A DNA stretch of 64,000 bases from NCBI RefSeq assembly GCF_043195195.1, contig NZ_JBAFWT010000003.1:62001-126000 (forward strand), in the 5' to 3' direction. Shown one piece after another: positions 30,485 through 38,689 of the stretch. The DNA comes from NCEH01 sp043195195. Its GTDB lineage: Bacteria; Pseudomonadota; Alphaproteobacteria; Rhizobiales; Xanthobacteraceae. A model generated the notes under the pieces. The model ran no database searches. It was given only the letters and a program-made list of their open reading frames with translations, and had not been told where the DNA came from. Position 1 is the stretch's first letter, and each line of letters starts with the position of its first letter. The translations under genes were made by a program, and so were the position numbers.

Positions 30485-31117
30485 ATGATCGAAGTCTATG
30501 CATTCGCCACGCCCAACAGCGTCAAGGTCCCGATCGCGCTGGAAGAGATGGGCCTTGCCTATGAGCTGAAGCCGGTGAACGTCCGCAAGGGCGAGCAGAA
30601 GGAACCCGCCTTCCTGGCCCTGAACCCCAATGGCAAGGTGCCGGTGCTGGTCGAGCGCGACGGCGAAACCGCTTTCGTGCTGACCGAGAGCGCCGCGATC
30701 CTGGTCCATCTCGCGGAAAAGACCGGCCTGCTGCTGCCTGCCGGCGGAAGCGAACGGGCGCGCGTGTTCGAGCACTTGTTCTTCCACGCGTCCGGCGTGA
30801 GCCCGGCCTTCGGCAATGCCGGCTTCTTCAAGCGGTCCTCACCCGAACCGCAGCCCATTGCGGAGGCCCGCTTCTCCACCGAGGCGGACCGCCTGCTCGA
30901 TCTTCTGGAAGGCAAGCTCGCCACCCAGCGTTTTGCCGTCGGCGACGCTTTCACCATCGCCGACATCGCCCATTTCGGCTGGCTGTGGCGGCGCGCCTTT
31001 CCCGGCGTGACGTTGGAGGCCCGCCCCAACCTCTCCCGCTGGTACGACGCCATCGCCGCGCGGCCTGCCGTGCAACGCGCCATCGCCCGCGTCGAGGCCC
31101 TCGTCCCGGCTGCCTGA
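30485..31117 (+). CDS. Glutathione S-transferase-like protein
   Basis: This 210-residue protein has the GST layout: a thioredoxin-like N-terminal domain (MIEVYAFATPNSVKVPIALEE, NPNGKVPVLVE, LTESAAILVHLAEKTG, where E-S binds the glutathione gamma-glutamyl part) and an all-helical C-terminal domain with FTIADIAHFGWLWR. The N-terminal TPNSVKV segment is like the Ure2p/YghU branch. It is the first gene after the LysR regulator and precedes the crotonase by 49 bases. It may detoxify electrophiles made in the pathway of the next genes. Confidence 0.75.
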   Translation: MIEVYAFATPNSVKVPIALEEMGLAYELKPVNVRKGEQKEPAFLALNPNGKVPVLVERDGETAFVLTESAAILVHLAEKTGLLLPAGGSERARVFEHLFFHASGVSPAFGNAGFFKRSSPEPQPIAEARFSTEADRLLDLLEGKLATQRFAVGDAFTIADIAHFGWLWRRAFPGVTLEARPNLSRWYDAIAARPAVQRAIARVEALVPAA

Positions 31118-31166
31118 TCCTCCCTCCACCCCAAGCCAACCGCCGCTTACAACGAGGAACCATCCC

Positions 31167-31934
31167 ATGTCCCGCTTCAGCACCTACAAGGACGCCTTCG
31201 CCAACGCCCAGCTCACCCGCTCGGACAGCGGCGTGCTCGAAGTCCGCTTCCACACCGACGGTGGAAAGCTGGTCTTCAACGGCCACACCCATGAACAGTT
31301 CGTCGATCTGTTCCACCAGATCGGCGCGGACCCGGACAACCGGGTGGTCATCCTGACCGGTTCGGGCGATGCCTTCATGGATGCGATCAGCCCCGAGGGC
31401 TTCGATTTCTTCTCGCCGCGCGGCTACGACAAGATCTATCGCGAGGGCAAGAAGGTGCTCATGAACATCCTCGACATCGAGGTGCCCATGATCACCGCGC
31501 TCAACGGCCCGGTGTTGCTGCACAGCGAATATGCTTTGCTGACCGACATCATCCTCGCCACGCCGGAAACCGTGTTCCAGGACAAGCCGCATTTCGAGTT
31601 CGGCATCGTGCCGGGTGACGGCGTCAACCTGCTCTGGCCGGAAGTGATCGGCAGCGTGCGTGGCCGCTATTTCATCCTCACCCGGCAGGTGCTCGACGCG
31701 GCAACCGCGAAGGACTGGGGCGTGGTCAATGAGATCGTCCCGGCCGACGGGCTGCTCGCCCGCGCCCATGAGATCGCCGAGGGGATCGCCGCTCTGCCGC
31801 CGCTCACCAGCAGCTACACCCGCATCGCGCTGACGCAGAAGCTGCGCCGGATCATCGACGAGGGCGCCGGCTATGGCCTCGCGCTCGAAGGCATCAGCGC
31901 CGCCGAGGTCGCCCGCACGATGGCGGCCGGCTGA
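31167..31934 (+). CDS. Crotonase-fold hydrolase resembling 6-oxocamphor (beta-diketone) hydrolase
   Basis: This 255-residue crotonase matches, from memory, Rhodococcus 6-oxocamphor hydrolase, which opens cyclic beta-diketones by a retro-Claisen step without CoA. The blocks NGPV-x2-H-x-E, FQD-x-PHF, GIVPGDG, GRYFILT and LDA-x-TA-x-D are shared. The hydrolase's catalytic His122, His145, Asp154 and Glu244 correspond to His119, His142, Asp151 and Glu241, all at the same offset of three. An ordinary enoyl-CoA hydratase would have its two Glu residues elsewhere. It lies in a tight run with GST, peroxiredoxin and SDR genes under one LysR. The SDR could supply the diketone from an alcohol. The true substrate is unknown. 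Confidence 0.72.
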   Translation: MSRFSTYKDAFANAQLTRSDSGVLEVRFHTDGGKLVFNGHTHEQFVDLFHQIGADPDNRVVILTGSGDAFMDAISPEGFDFFSPRGYDKIYREGKKVLMNILDIEVPMITALNGPVLLHSEYALLTDIILATPETVFQDKPHFEFGIVPGDGVNLLWPEVIGSVRGRYFILTRQVLDAATAKDWGVVNEIVPADGLLARAHEIAEGIAALPPLTSSYTRIALTQKLRRIIDEGAGYGLALEGISAAEVARTMAAG

Positions 31935-31987
31935 CCGTCGGCTCTCCCCGGCGCCACACGCCATTCCACCCGATAAGGAGCATCCCC

Positions 31988-32665
31988 ATGTCCCTCCAGG
32001 CGAAGCTCGACGCCTTCAAGGCCGATTTCGAAGCGGGCAAGCCGCCCTATAGCGTGTCGCCCGCGGTGATTGAAACCATGCGCCGTGCCACCACGGAGCT
32101 CATCGCCTCCGGTGCGGCACGGCAGGCGCTGAAGGCCGGGGAGAAGATCCCCGCCTTCACCCTTGCGGACACCGAGGGGAATGCGGTGTCCTCGGCGGAC
32201 CTTCTCGCCAAGGGGCCGCTGGTCATCACCTTCTATCGCGGCGTGTGGTGCCCCTATTGCAATATGGAGCTGCAGGCGCTTCAGGAGGCGCTTCCGCAGC
32301 TCCGGGACCTGGGTGCGAACCTGATTGCGATCTCGCCCCAGAACCCGGTCAACAGCCGCAAGTCGGTGCGCCAGAACGCCCTGTCGTTCCCGATCCTGTC
32401 GGATCCCGGTAACGAGGTTGCCACGGCGTTCGGCCTGCGGTTCGCGCTGCCGGATTATCTGGTGGAACTCTACGCATCGCTGAAGAACGACCTGCCGGCC
32501 TTCAACGGCGATCCGAGCTGGACCTTGCCCATGCCCGCCCGCTTCGTGGTCGGCCGGGACGGCATCATCCTCTATGCCGAGGTCAATCCGGACTATACCC
32601 GCCGGCCCGAACCGGCGGACATGCTGCCCGCCCTTCGCCGCGCCGCGGGTGCCACCGCCGCCTGA
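31988..32665 (+). CDS. AhpC/TSA-family peroxiredoxin-like protein
   Basis: The 225-residue protein has a thioredoxin-fold core with YRGVWCPYCNMEL. Cys88 is the probable peroxidatic cysteine and Cys91 sits in a CxxC arrangement. AISPQNPVNSRKSVRQN and FPILSDPGNEVATAFGLRF are typical of this peroxiredoxin-like (Prx-like 2) branch. It reduces peroxides or acts as a thiol oxidoreductase in the cytoplasm, since no signal peptide is present. It sits 53 bases after the crotonase gene in the same operon. Confidence 0.78.
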   Translation: MSLQAKLDAFKADFEAGKPPYSVSPAVIETMRRATTELIASGAARQALKAGEKIPAFTLADTEGNAVSSADLLAKGPLVITFYRGVWCPYCNMELQALQEALPQLRDLGANLIAISPQNPVNSRKSVRQNALSFPILSDPGNEVATAFGLRFALPDYLVELYASLKNDLPAFNGDPSWTLPMPARFVVGRDGIILYAEVNPDYTRRPEPADMLPALRRAAGATAA

Positions 32666-32712
32666 TCCACCCGGACATGCCCCGCCCCTGCGAGCGGGAG
32701 GAGAACCCACCC

Positions 32713-33426
32713 ATGCAACGGACCTTCCTCATCACCGGCGCCAGCAAGGGCATCGGCCTCGCGCTCTCCCTGCGCCTCGCGGCGCAGGGCCATCGCCTCA
32801 TCGGCATCGCGCGACACCGGAGCGAAGGCTTTCCCGGAGAGCTCCACACGCTCGATCTCAGCACGCAGGATGCGGGCCAGCGGCTGGCGCAGATCGTCCA
32901 TGCCGACCCGGTCGACGGCATCGTCAACAATGTCGGGCTGGTGCGCGCCGAGCCGCTCGGGGCGATCGAGGCCGCAACCCTCGACGAGGTGCTGCGGACC
33001 AATCTCCATCCCGCGCTTGCCGCCGTCCAGGCCGCCCTGCCGGGCATGAAGGCGCGCGGCTGGGGCCGCATCGTCAACATCTCCAGCCTCACCATCCTCG
33101 GCACCGTGGAGCGAACATCCTACGCTGCGGCGAAGGCGGCGCTGGTGAGCTTTACCCGCAGCTGGGCCCTGGAGCTTGCCACCACGGGCATCACGGTCAA
33201 TGCCGTTGCACCGGGGCCGACCGAGACCGAGTTGTTTCGCGCCAACAATGCGCCGGGCAGCGCGGGCGAGGCGCGCTACCTGTCCGGCGTGCCGATGAAG
33301 CGGTTCGGAACGCCGCAGGAGATCGCGGCCGCCATCGCCTTCCTTCTATCCGACGATGCGGCGTTCATCACCGGACAGACCCTGCATGTGGACGGAGGCG
33401 CCTCGATCGGAAAAGCATCGTTCTGA
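32713..33426 (+). CDS. Short-chain dehydrogenase/reductase (FabG-like)
   Basis: This 237-residue classical SDR has TGASKGIG for NAD(P) binding, NNVG in place of NNAG, NISS with the catalytic Ser, YAAAK for Tyr/Lys, and the C-terminal pattern SDDAAFITGQTLHVDGGASIG. The start at 32713 is preferred, with GGGAGGAG upstream; the 12 codons before it only continue the open frame. It is the last gene of the GST-crotonase-peroxiredoxin run, 47 bases after the peroxiredoxin stop, and may oxidise a cyclic alcohol to the ketone used by the crotonase. Confidence 0.82.
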   Translation: MQRTFLITGASKGIGLALSLRLAAQGHRLIGIARHRSEGFPGELHTLDLSTQDAGQRLAQIVHADPVDGIVNNVGLVRAEPLGAIEAATLDEVLRTNLHPALAAVQAALPGMKARGWGRIVNISSLTILGTVERTSYAAAKAALVSFTRSWALELATTGITVNAVAPGPTETELFRANNAPGSAGEARYLSGVPMKRFGTPQEIAAAIAFLLSDDAAFITGQTLHVDGGASIGKASF

Positions 33427-33559
33427 CCTGCGGCCATACTCCGGATTGGAGGGGCGCTCCCAAGGTCGGCTCCTGGCGCGAACAGGCCGTGCCCGCGGCA
33501 TTGGCGTTGAATCGAAAATGTATCATTGGCCGCGTGTCGGAAAACAGCCTTCCGCTCGA

Positions 33560-34423
33560 TCAGCCGTGCGGGACTCGCTCAATGATGAGGTCCAGCAAGG
33601 CTCGCAGGCGGGGCAAGCGCCGCAGGTCGCGATGATAGCCGATCCAGGTATCGCGGGACGGAGGCTCTTCACCGAGATCGACAAGCGCCAGGCCGGGGGT
33701 CGCATCTCCCAGCGAGCGGGGAAGGACGGCGAGCCCGGCGCCAAGGGCGCAGAGCCGGGCCTGGATTTCCCGGCTGTTGCTACGGGATATGATCGTGGCA
33801 TGGGGTAGGATGCGCATGACCCATTCGACGTCCGGCATGCCGCCGAAGGCCGTATCCATCAGCACCAGTGGGCAGCCGGCACCGTCGCCCGATCGGGGTC
33901 GCCAGCGGTCGGAGCCGGCATAGAGCCCGTAGCGGATCGTCACCAGCTTGCGGGCGATCACCTCGGGTTCGTCGAAGGGCGCGATACGCATCACAAGATC
34001 CGCCTCCCGCCGCGCAAGGCTGTAGACCCGGGCATCCGTCAGCAATTCGACCGTGACCTTGGGATGCAGGCCGGCGAATTCCGCCAGCACCGGGCTGAGC
34101 AAGGTCGTGCCGAACCAGTCGGAGCAGGACAGGCGCAGAAACCCCTCGAGCCCGCCGACGCTACCCGCGAGTTGCCGCTGCAGGGCCAGTGCCTCGTCTT
34201 CCATGCGAACGGCGTGCGCGAACATCGCTTGTCCCTCGTCGGTCAGGACGAAGCCGCCGCTGGTGCGCTGGAACAGTGTGGCGCCGGTGGCGGCCTCGAG
34301 GACGCGCAGCCGACGGCCCATGGTTGGCTGGGTCTGGCCCAGACGACGGGCTGCGGCGCCGAGGGTGCCCTCCCGCGCGATGGCGAGGAAGATGGGCAAG
34401 TCGCTCCATTCGAGGCGTCGCAT
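33560..34423 (-). CDS. LysR-family transcriptional regulator (divergent from MDR dehydrogenase)
   Basis: This 287-residue regulator begins MRRLEWSDLPIFLAIAREGTLG, the usual start of a LysR branch with helix-turn-helix GAAARRLGQTQPTMGRRLRVLE. The effector domain is complete to LIIERVPHG. The frame is open further upstream to 34477, but starting there would place the 34442-34481 inverted repeat inside the gene. It is divergent from the MDR dehydrogenase, its likely target. Confidence 0.8.
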   Translation of the reverse strand: MRRLEWSDLPIFLAIAREGTLGAAARRLGQTQPTMGRRLRVLEAATGATLFQRTSGGFVLTDEGQAMFAHAVRMEDEALALQRQLAGSVGGLEGFLRLSCSDWFGTTLLSPVLAEFAGLHPKVTVELLTDARVYSLARREADLVMRIAPFDEPEVIARKLVTIRYGLYAGSDRWRPRSGDGAGCPLVLMDTAFGGMPDVEWVMRILPHATIISRSNSREIQARLCALGAGLAVLPRSLGDATPGLALVDLGEEPPSRDTWIGYHRDLRRLPRLRALLDLIIERVPHG

Positions 34424-34441
34424 CTGGGCAACCAAACAATT

Positions 34442-34481
34442 CTGCATGGATCTCGTGCCAAGAAATACAATCGCCATGCAG
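34442..34481. promoter_or_regulatory. Eight-bp inverted repeat between LysR and MDR genes
   Basis: CTGCATGG (34442-34449) and CCATGCAG (34474-34481) are perfect inverted copies with centres 32 bp apart, close to three helical turns. They lie in the 120-bp divergent gap. This suits a tetrameric LysR regulator bound at two half-sites, but the box is not a compact T-N11-A. Confidence 0.4.
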
Positions 34482-34543
34482 TCTCGTCGAGGCCAGATAA
34501 TGCGTCACAAGGAGTGACGCCATTGATCCGTTCCAGCCCCACC

Positions 34544-35530
34544 ATGACAGCCGCCCTCGTCGAGACGACGAACGGCCCCTTCCGCCTCGTCGAGATCGCA
34601 CGCCCGACGCCGAACGCCGGCGGGGTCCTCGTCCGTATCCACGCCAGCGGCGTCAATCCGCTGGACACCAAGATCCGCGCCGGCGTCGCGGCCCATGCCC
34701 GCCATACGCTGCCCTCCATTCTCGGCCTTGACCTCGCCGGCGTGGTGGAGGCGGTCGCGCCGGATGTCACGGCGTTCCGCCCCGGCGATGAGGTCTATGG
34801 CATGACCGGCGGCGTCGGCGGGATTCAGGGCAGCCTCTCCGAGTACGCCGCCGTCGATGCCGACCTGCTGGCGATCAAGCCGGCCAATCTTACTATGCGT
34901 GAGGCCGCGGCCCTGCCGCTCGTAACCATCACGGCATGGGAGGGCGTCGTCGATCGCGCGAAGGTCCGGCCGGGCCAGACGCTGCTCGTACAGGGCGGCG
35001 CAGGCGGCGTCGGGCATATCGCGGTGCAGATCGGGCGCGCTTTCGGCGCCGTCGTCTTTGCGACCGGCAGTGCAGCCAATGCGGATGTCATCCGCTCCCT
35101 CGGCGCCACGCCGATCGACTATGCACGCGAGCGGGTCGAGGACTATGTCGCCCGCCACACCCGCAGTGAGGGCTTCGATCTGGTCTACGACACCGGCGGC
35201 GGCGCCGTTCTCGACGCCTCCTTCCAGGCGGTGAAGCGTTTCGGCCATGTGGTCAGCGCCCTTGGCTGGGGAACCCACTCGCTGGCGCCCCTGTCATTCA
35301 AGGACGGCACCTATTCTGGCGTGTTCACCTTGGCACCGCTGCTGACCGGCACCGGCCGCGCCCATCTCGGCGAGATCCTGAAGCAGGCTGCTCGATTGGT
35401 CGAGGCAGGGAAGCTGCGGCCCCGCGTGGACCCGCGCGCATTCACGTTGGATACGGTCGCGGCGTCTCATGCCGCGGTCACGGGCGGGAACAGTGCCGGG
35501 AAGATTGTCGTCTCGATCGTCGAAAACTGA
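34544..35530 (+). CDS. Quinone oxidoreductase-type MDR dehydrogenase
   Basis: This 328-residue protein is a medium-chain dehydrogenase/reductase. GroES-like half: VLVRIHASGVNPLDTKIRAG, LGLDLAGVVEAVA, FRPGDEVYGM. Rossmann half: LLVQGGAGGVGHIAVQIGRAFGA (NADPH site) and FDLVYDTGGG. The C-terminus has the GKIVVSIV ending. The structural zinc cysteines and the catalytic Cys are missing, so it is probably a zinc-free quinone or enone reductase. The ATG at 34544 suits the family. A TTG at 34523 is in frame and has AAGGAG eight bases before it, so the protein may be seven residues longer. The broken relative at 27114 is a different gene. Confidence 0.8.
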   Translation: MTAALVETTNGPFRLVEIARPTPNAGGVLVRIHASGVNPLDTKIRAGVAAHARHTLPSILGLDLAGVVEAVAPDVTAFRPGDEVYGMTGGVGGIQGSLSEYAAVDADLLAIKPANLTMREAAALPLVTITAWEGVVDRAKVRPGQTLLVQGGAGGVGHIAVQIGRAFGAVVFATGSAANADVIRSLGATPIDYARERVEDYVARHTRSEGFDLVYDTGGGAVLDASFQAVKRFGHVVSALGWGTHSLAPLSFKDGTYSGVFTLAPLLTGTGRAHLGEILKQAARLVEAGKLRPRVDPRAFTLDTVAASHAAVTGGNSAGKIVVSIVEN

Positions 35531-35556
35531 TGTCGCGTCGCGAAGTGGAGCGAAGA

Positions 35557-35570
35557 CCGCAATCGGCGCA
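35557..35570. repeat. Third copy of the intergenic repeat (14 bases, one mismatch)
   Basis: CCGCAATCGGCGCA differs by one base from the core of the repeat at 27592 and 29456. It lies 26 bases after the MDR dehydrogenase stop. All three copies are close to 3' ends of genes, so this may be a small dispersed intergenic element. Confidence 0.4.
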
Positions 35571-35703
35571 ATCCGTCCATCAGCGCTCAATATCGCTTGG
35601 CCTCGCGTGCGCGAGGCTGCTATGGCACTCAAAGATACGCGATGAAATGCAGTGGGATTCCGCTTTTTGCGGACCGAACTAACGAAGCTGCAGCCGCGAA
35701 AAA

Positions 35704-35725
35704 TGTAGGCATGTCTGTAGGCATG
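35704..35725. repeat. Tandem 10-bp direct repeat in an AT-rich gap
   Basis: TGTAGGCATG occurs twice with two bases between (35704-35713, 35716-35725). It lies in the 279-bp gap between the MDR dehydrogenase and the 3' end of the XRE regulator. The same gap holds a TCCGC-TTTTT-GCGGA hairpin (35659-35673). No gene is visible in the gap. Confidence 0.4.
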
Positions 35726-35809
35726 AAAAATTTTCTACCTCTGATTCAATTTTAAAATCATACAGTTGATCCCTCAGCACGATTCCCTCTTGGACCCGGC
35801 ATTCGCGGC

Positions 35810-36667
35810 TCAATCGTGCTTCGGTGCCGATGCGAGCACCGACCTGATCTTCTCGGCATCGGCAGGGGTCGCCGGATTGTAGACCACCATGCCGAGGTCC
35901 GGACGGCCGTCCACCGCGAAGGCGGAATATTCAAACGAAACCGGGCCGATAATTGGGTGTCGCAAGTGCTTGATGCCCTCGCCATGGCCGTGGACGTCGT
36001 TATCGCGCCACATGGCCGCGAACTCGGGGCTGAGGCGGCACATTTCGTCGACCAGGGGCTTCACTTCCGCGGCCGCTCCCGCCCGCGCAGCGTCCGCGCG
36101 GAAGGCGCCGACCACGAACCTTGCCACGCTCTCCCAGTCATACTGGGCGGCGCGGACGCGCGGATCGAGAAAGATGAAGCGCAGGACGTTGCGCTGCTCG
36201 GGCGGCAGCTTTCCGTAGTCGGTCAGGATCACCGTCGCGGCCGTGTTCCAGGCGACGATGTCCCACGTGGCGGTGCGGATGAAGGCAGGGCTCGGGTTCA
36301 GCGCATCCAGCACGCGCTGAAGGCGTGGGGTGACGCCTTCGTTCTTGCGATAGCGCACGTCGGGTGTGTGCCCGAGGCCGAGCAGGAACAGATGCTCGCG
36401 CTCCACGTCGGTCAGCATCAGGGCGCGCGCGATCCGGTCGAGCACGTCGGCGGAGGGAGCGCCGCCGCGCCCTTGCTCAAGCCATGTGTACCAGGTCGCG
36501 CTGATATTGGCCCGTTGCGCGACCTCCTCGCGCCGCAGGCCGGGCGTGCGCCGGCGCGCCGGGGAAAAGCCAAGCGCCAAGGGATCGAGCTTCGACCGTC
36601 GATCCTTGAGATAGGATCCGAGTGGATTGTCGTCGGCGCCGCGGATATCCATGCTGTTAGTCATCAT
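35810..36667 (-). CDS. XRE-family regulator with MmyB-like ligand domain
   Basis: The 285-residue protein has an N-terminal helix-turn-helix with the subfamily signature RRRTPGLRREEVAQRANISATWYTWLEQGR (about 38-68). A MmyB-like PAS-type domain follows (TPRLQRVLDALNPSPAFIRTATWDIVAWN, NVLRFIFLDPRVR, FEYSAFAVDGRPDLGMVVYNP). These regulators usually control an adjacent SDR gene, and here the atypical SDR at 36746 is divergent across 78 bp. Start codons at 36667, 36664 and 36652 are all possible; none has a perfect ribosome site. Confidence 0.8.
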   Translation of the reverse strand: MMTNSMDIRGADDNPLGSYLKDRRSKLDPLALGFSPARRRTPGLRREEVAQRANISATWYTWLEQGRGGAPSADVLDRIARALMLTDVEREHLFLLGLGHTPDVRYRKNEGVTPRLQRVLDALNPSPAFIRTATWDIVAWNTAATVILTDYGKLPPEQRNVLRFIFLDPRVRAAQYDWESVARFVVGAFRADAARAGAAAEVKPLVDEMCRLSPEFAAMWRDNDVHGHGEGIKHLRHPIIGPVSFEYSAFAVDGRPDLGMVVYNPATPADAEKIRSVLASAPKHD

Positions 36668-36669
36668 AC

Positions 36670-36695
36670 CCTGATAAGGTCACTACTTTACCAGG
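36670..36695. promoter_or_regulatory. Imperfect inverted repeat, probable XRE operator
   Basis: CCTGATAAGGT (36670-36680) and ACTTTACCAGG (36685-36695) are inverted copies matching at 9 of 11 positions, with a four-base centre. The element lies three bases upstream of the XRE start and 50 bp before the SDR start, so it could control both divergent genes. Confidence 0.5.
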
Positions 36696-36745
36696 ATATC
36701 CAGGACGCAGACATAGGTCTCCAGCACAATCAGGAGACTTTGCGC

Positions 36746-37642
36746 ATGCGTGTTTTTGTGACTGGCGCGACGGGGTTCATCGGCTCGGCCGTCGTCAAGG
36801 ATCTGATCTCGGCCGGCCATCAGGTGCTCGGCCTCGCGCGTTCGGATGAGACCGCGGCGGCCCTGGCGGCCACCGGCGCCGAAGTGCATCGCGGATCGCT
36901 CGAGGACCTGGACAGCCTGACGCGCGCGGAGGCCCGATCGGATGGCGTGATCCATCTGGCCTTCAACCACGACTTCTCGAAGTTCGCCGCAAATTGTGAG
37001 GACGATCGCCGCGTCATCAAGGCGCTCGGGTCGGCTCTCGCAGGCTCCGACCGACCCTTGATCGTGACCTCCGGGACCGGCATGGCCAACACCGTGCCCG
37101 GTCAGCCGGCCAGGGAAGACGGAGCGGTCATCGGTTCCGATGTGATCCCGCGCGCGGCTTCGGAAGAAGCGGCTGCCGCTCTCGCTGCGTCGGGGGTCAA
37201 CGTGTCGGTGATGCGGCTTCCGCAGGTTCACGATACCCAGAGGCAGGGGCTCGTCACCTATGCGATCGCGATGTTCCGGAAAATGGGCGTGTGCGGCTAT
37301 GCGGGTGATGGCAGCAACCGCTGGCCGGCGGCTCATGTTCTCGACGTCGCGCGCCTCTACCGGCTGGCGATCGAGAAGGCCAAGCCGGGCGCCAAATATC
37401 ATGCTGTCGCCGAAGAGGGCGTGGCCTTCCGCGACATCGCCGAAGTCATTGGCCGGCGCCTCGATCTGCCGGTCAAATCCATTACTGCGGACGAGGTCGA
37501 AGCTTATTTCGGCTGGCTCGCCTCGTTCGTGAAGCACGACGCTCCGGCCTCAAGCGCTCAAACGCGGGAACAACTCGGATGGACTCCGACCGGTCCCTCC
37601 CTGCTCGCCGACCTCGAACGGTTCCCCGTTTCGGCCGGTTGA
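36746..37642 (+). CDS. Atypical (extended) SDR, NAD-dependent epimerase-like
   Basis: This 298-residue protein starts MRVFVTGATGFIGSAVVKDLI with the extended-SDR glycine motif TGATGFIG (6-13). It continues with GVIHLAFNHDFSKF, IVTSGTGM and a C-terminal WPAAHVLDVARLYRLA segment. The classical Tyr-x3-Lys is absent; PRAASEEAAAAL occupies its place, as in the atypical SDR group. Reductase activity is therefore uncertain. CAGGAG precedes the ATG. It faces the XRE regulator that probably controls it. Confidence 0.75.
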   Translation: MRVFVTGATGFIGSAVVKDLISAGHQVLGLARSDETAAALAATGAEVHRGSLEDLDSLTRAEARSDGVIHLAFNHDFSKFAANCEDDRRVIKALGSALAGSDRPLIVTSGTGMANTVPGQPAREDGAVIGSDVIPRAASEEAAAALAASGVNVSVMRLPQVHDTQRQGLVTYAIAMFRKMGVCGYAGDGSNRWPAAHVLDVARLYRLAIEKAKPGAKYHAVAEEGVAFRDIAEVIGRRLDLPVKSITADEVEAYFGWLASFVKHDAPASSAQTREQLGWTPTGPSLLADLERFPVSAG

Positions 37643-37651
37643 GCCTCCGCT

Positions 37652-38563
37652 TCACGGTTTGAAACAATGCTCCCTGTGCCATCGCAGGAAATGGGGATGG
37701 GGTCGCTCGATCAGCCTGCGGGGCGCGATGGCGCGGCCGTCTTTGTTGATGAAGGCGCGCACGCCGTCGGGATCGTTGGTCTGTCGAGAAATGAGAATGT
37801 CCAGATCATCCGAGAGGCTGATCAGCCCACGATCGAACATCCAGTGCGCCGTGCCCGACAGCGCCAGCCCGTTGCTGACGATGTCGGGACCGTTCGCCTC
37901 CACCGGCCGAATATGCGCCGCCGCCACTTCGGCACGCCCGCCGCCATTGATCAGCTTGAGCCCGCTGATGGCACAGCGCTCGTCATAGGCGCGCAGCACG
38001 ACGCACCGAAAAATGCGATCGCGGACGATCCGGGAGGACAGAGTGTCGACGCGCTCGCGGGTCTGCTCGAACACGAACGGCGCCTGCTCTTCCTGAAAGC
38101 CGTAGAAGGACGCGCCCTCATCCACGCGCGGAAGCAGGGGCGCACTGTCATTCAGTCCGAGAGTGACGATCCGGTTGAAATCGTCCGGCGAGAGCGGACG
38201 CACAGCGGCTTGGGCGCGCCCCGAAATGCGCCCGTCCGCGTTCAGCACACCGCGCTCGATAACGCCATCGGCATCGCTGAACGGCACCGGGCTCGCGAAA
38301 TCGAGATAGCTGCCGGGATAGCTGCCGGGTTCGATGAGGGCGAGATACATCCCCTGAGCGTTGTTATCAGGAACGACACGCTCGACCCGGGCGATCGCGA
38401 AATAGCCGCGGGTGTCCGCCACCTTCCGGGGTTCGTAATAGACGATCCAGTCCCCGATGCAGGCCTCGACCCGTCCCAGATACGGACGCGGGAACTGATA
38501 TCGCTCAGCCGGGCTGTCGTCGTAGATCGAGTCTGAGCGGTGAATGAAGACGCCGAATCCCAT
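37652..38563 (-). CDS. HNH endonuclease-domain protein
   Basis: This 303-residue protein ends with an HNH-type module. YDERCAISGLKLINGG is followed by AAHIRPVEANGPDIVSNGLALSGTAHWMFDRGLISL, where AAHIRP, the Asn in NGLAL and HWMFD are the conserved elements. The N-terminal part (MGFGVFIHRSDSIYDDSP, CIGDWIVYYEPRK) resembles the accompanying domain of a chromosomal HNH family of unknown target. The start at 38563 has AGGGA upstream at about eight bases. It is convergent with the atypical SDR. The Cys pairs of the zinc-bound HNH type are missing. A defence role is possible but not shown by neighbours. Confidence 0.7.
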   Translation of the reverse strand: MGFGVFIHRSDSIYDDSPAERYQFPRPYLGRVEACIGDWIVYYEPRKVADTRGYFAIARVERVVPDNNAQGMYLALIEPGSYPGSYLDFASPVPFSDADGVIERGVLNADGRISGRAQAAVRPLSPDDFNRIVTLGLNDSAPLLPRVDEGASFYGFQEEQAPFVFEQTRERVDTLSSRIVRDRIFRCVVLRAYDERCAISGLKLINGGGRAEVAAAHIRPVEANGPDIVSNGLALSGTAHWMFDRGLISLSDDLDILISRQTNDPDGVRAFINKDGRAIAPRRLIERPHPHFLRWHREHCFKP

Positions 38564-38689
38564 GTGCCATCCCTGATCCCTGCGCGATCGTAGCGCAGAT
38601 TGGGGATGGTTCGGCAGCAAGGGGCCCACTCACCTTCGGTGGCGCGTGGGGCATCATCCGCCCGGCACCCAGGCCTGGCGCGGCAACCA

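Noticed and set aside
34064..34543. Upstream extension of the MDR dehydrogenase frame
   Set aside because: The added part overlaps the LysR gene and has no family similarity; the protein begins naturally at 34544 or 34523.
35816..36745. Upstream extension of the atypical SDR frame through the XRE regulator
   Set aside because: The part before 36746 is the antisense of the XRE gene; the glycine motif begins right after the ATG at 36746.
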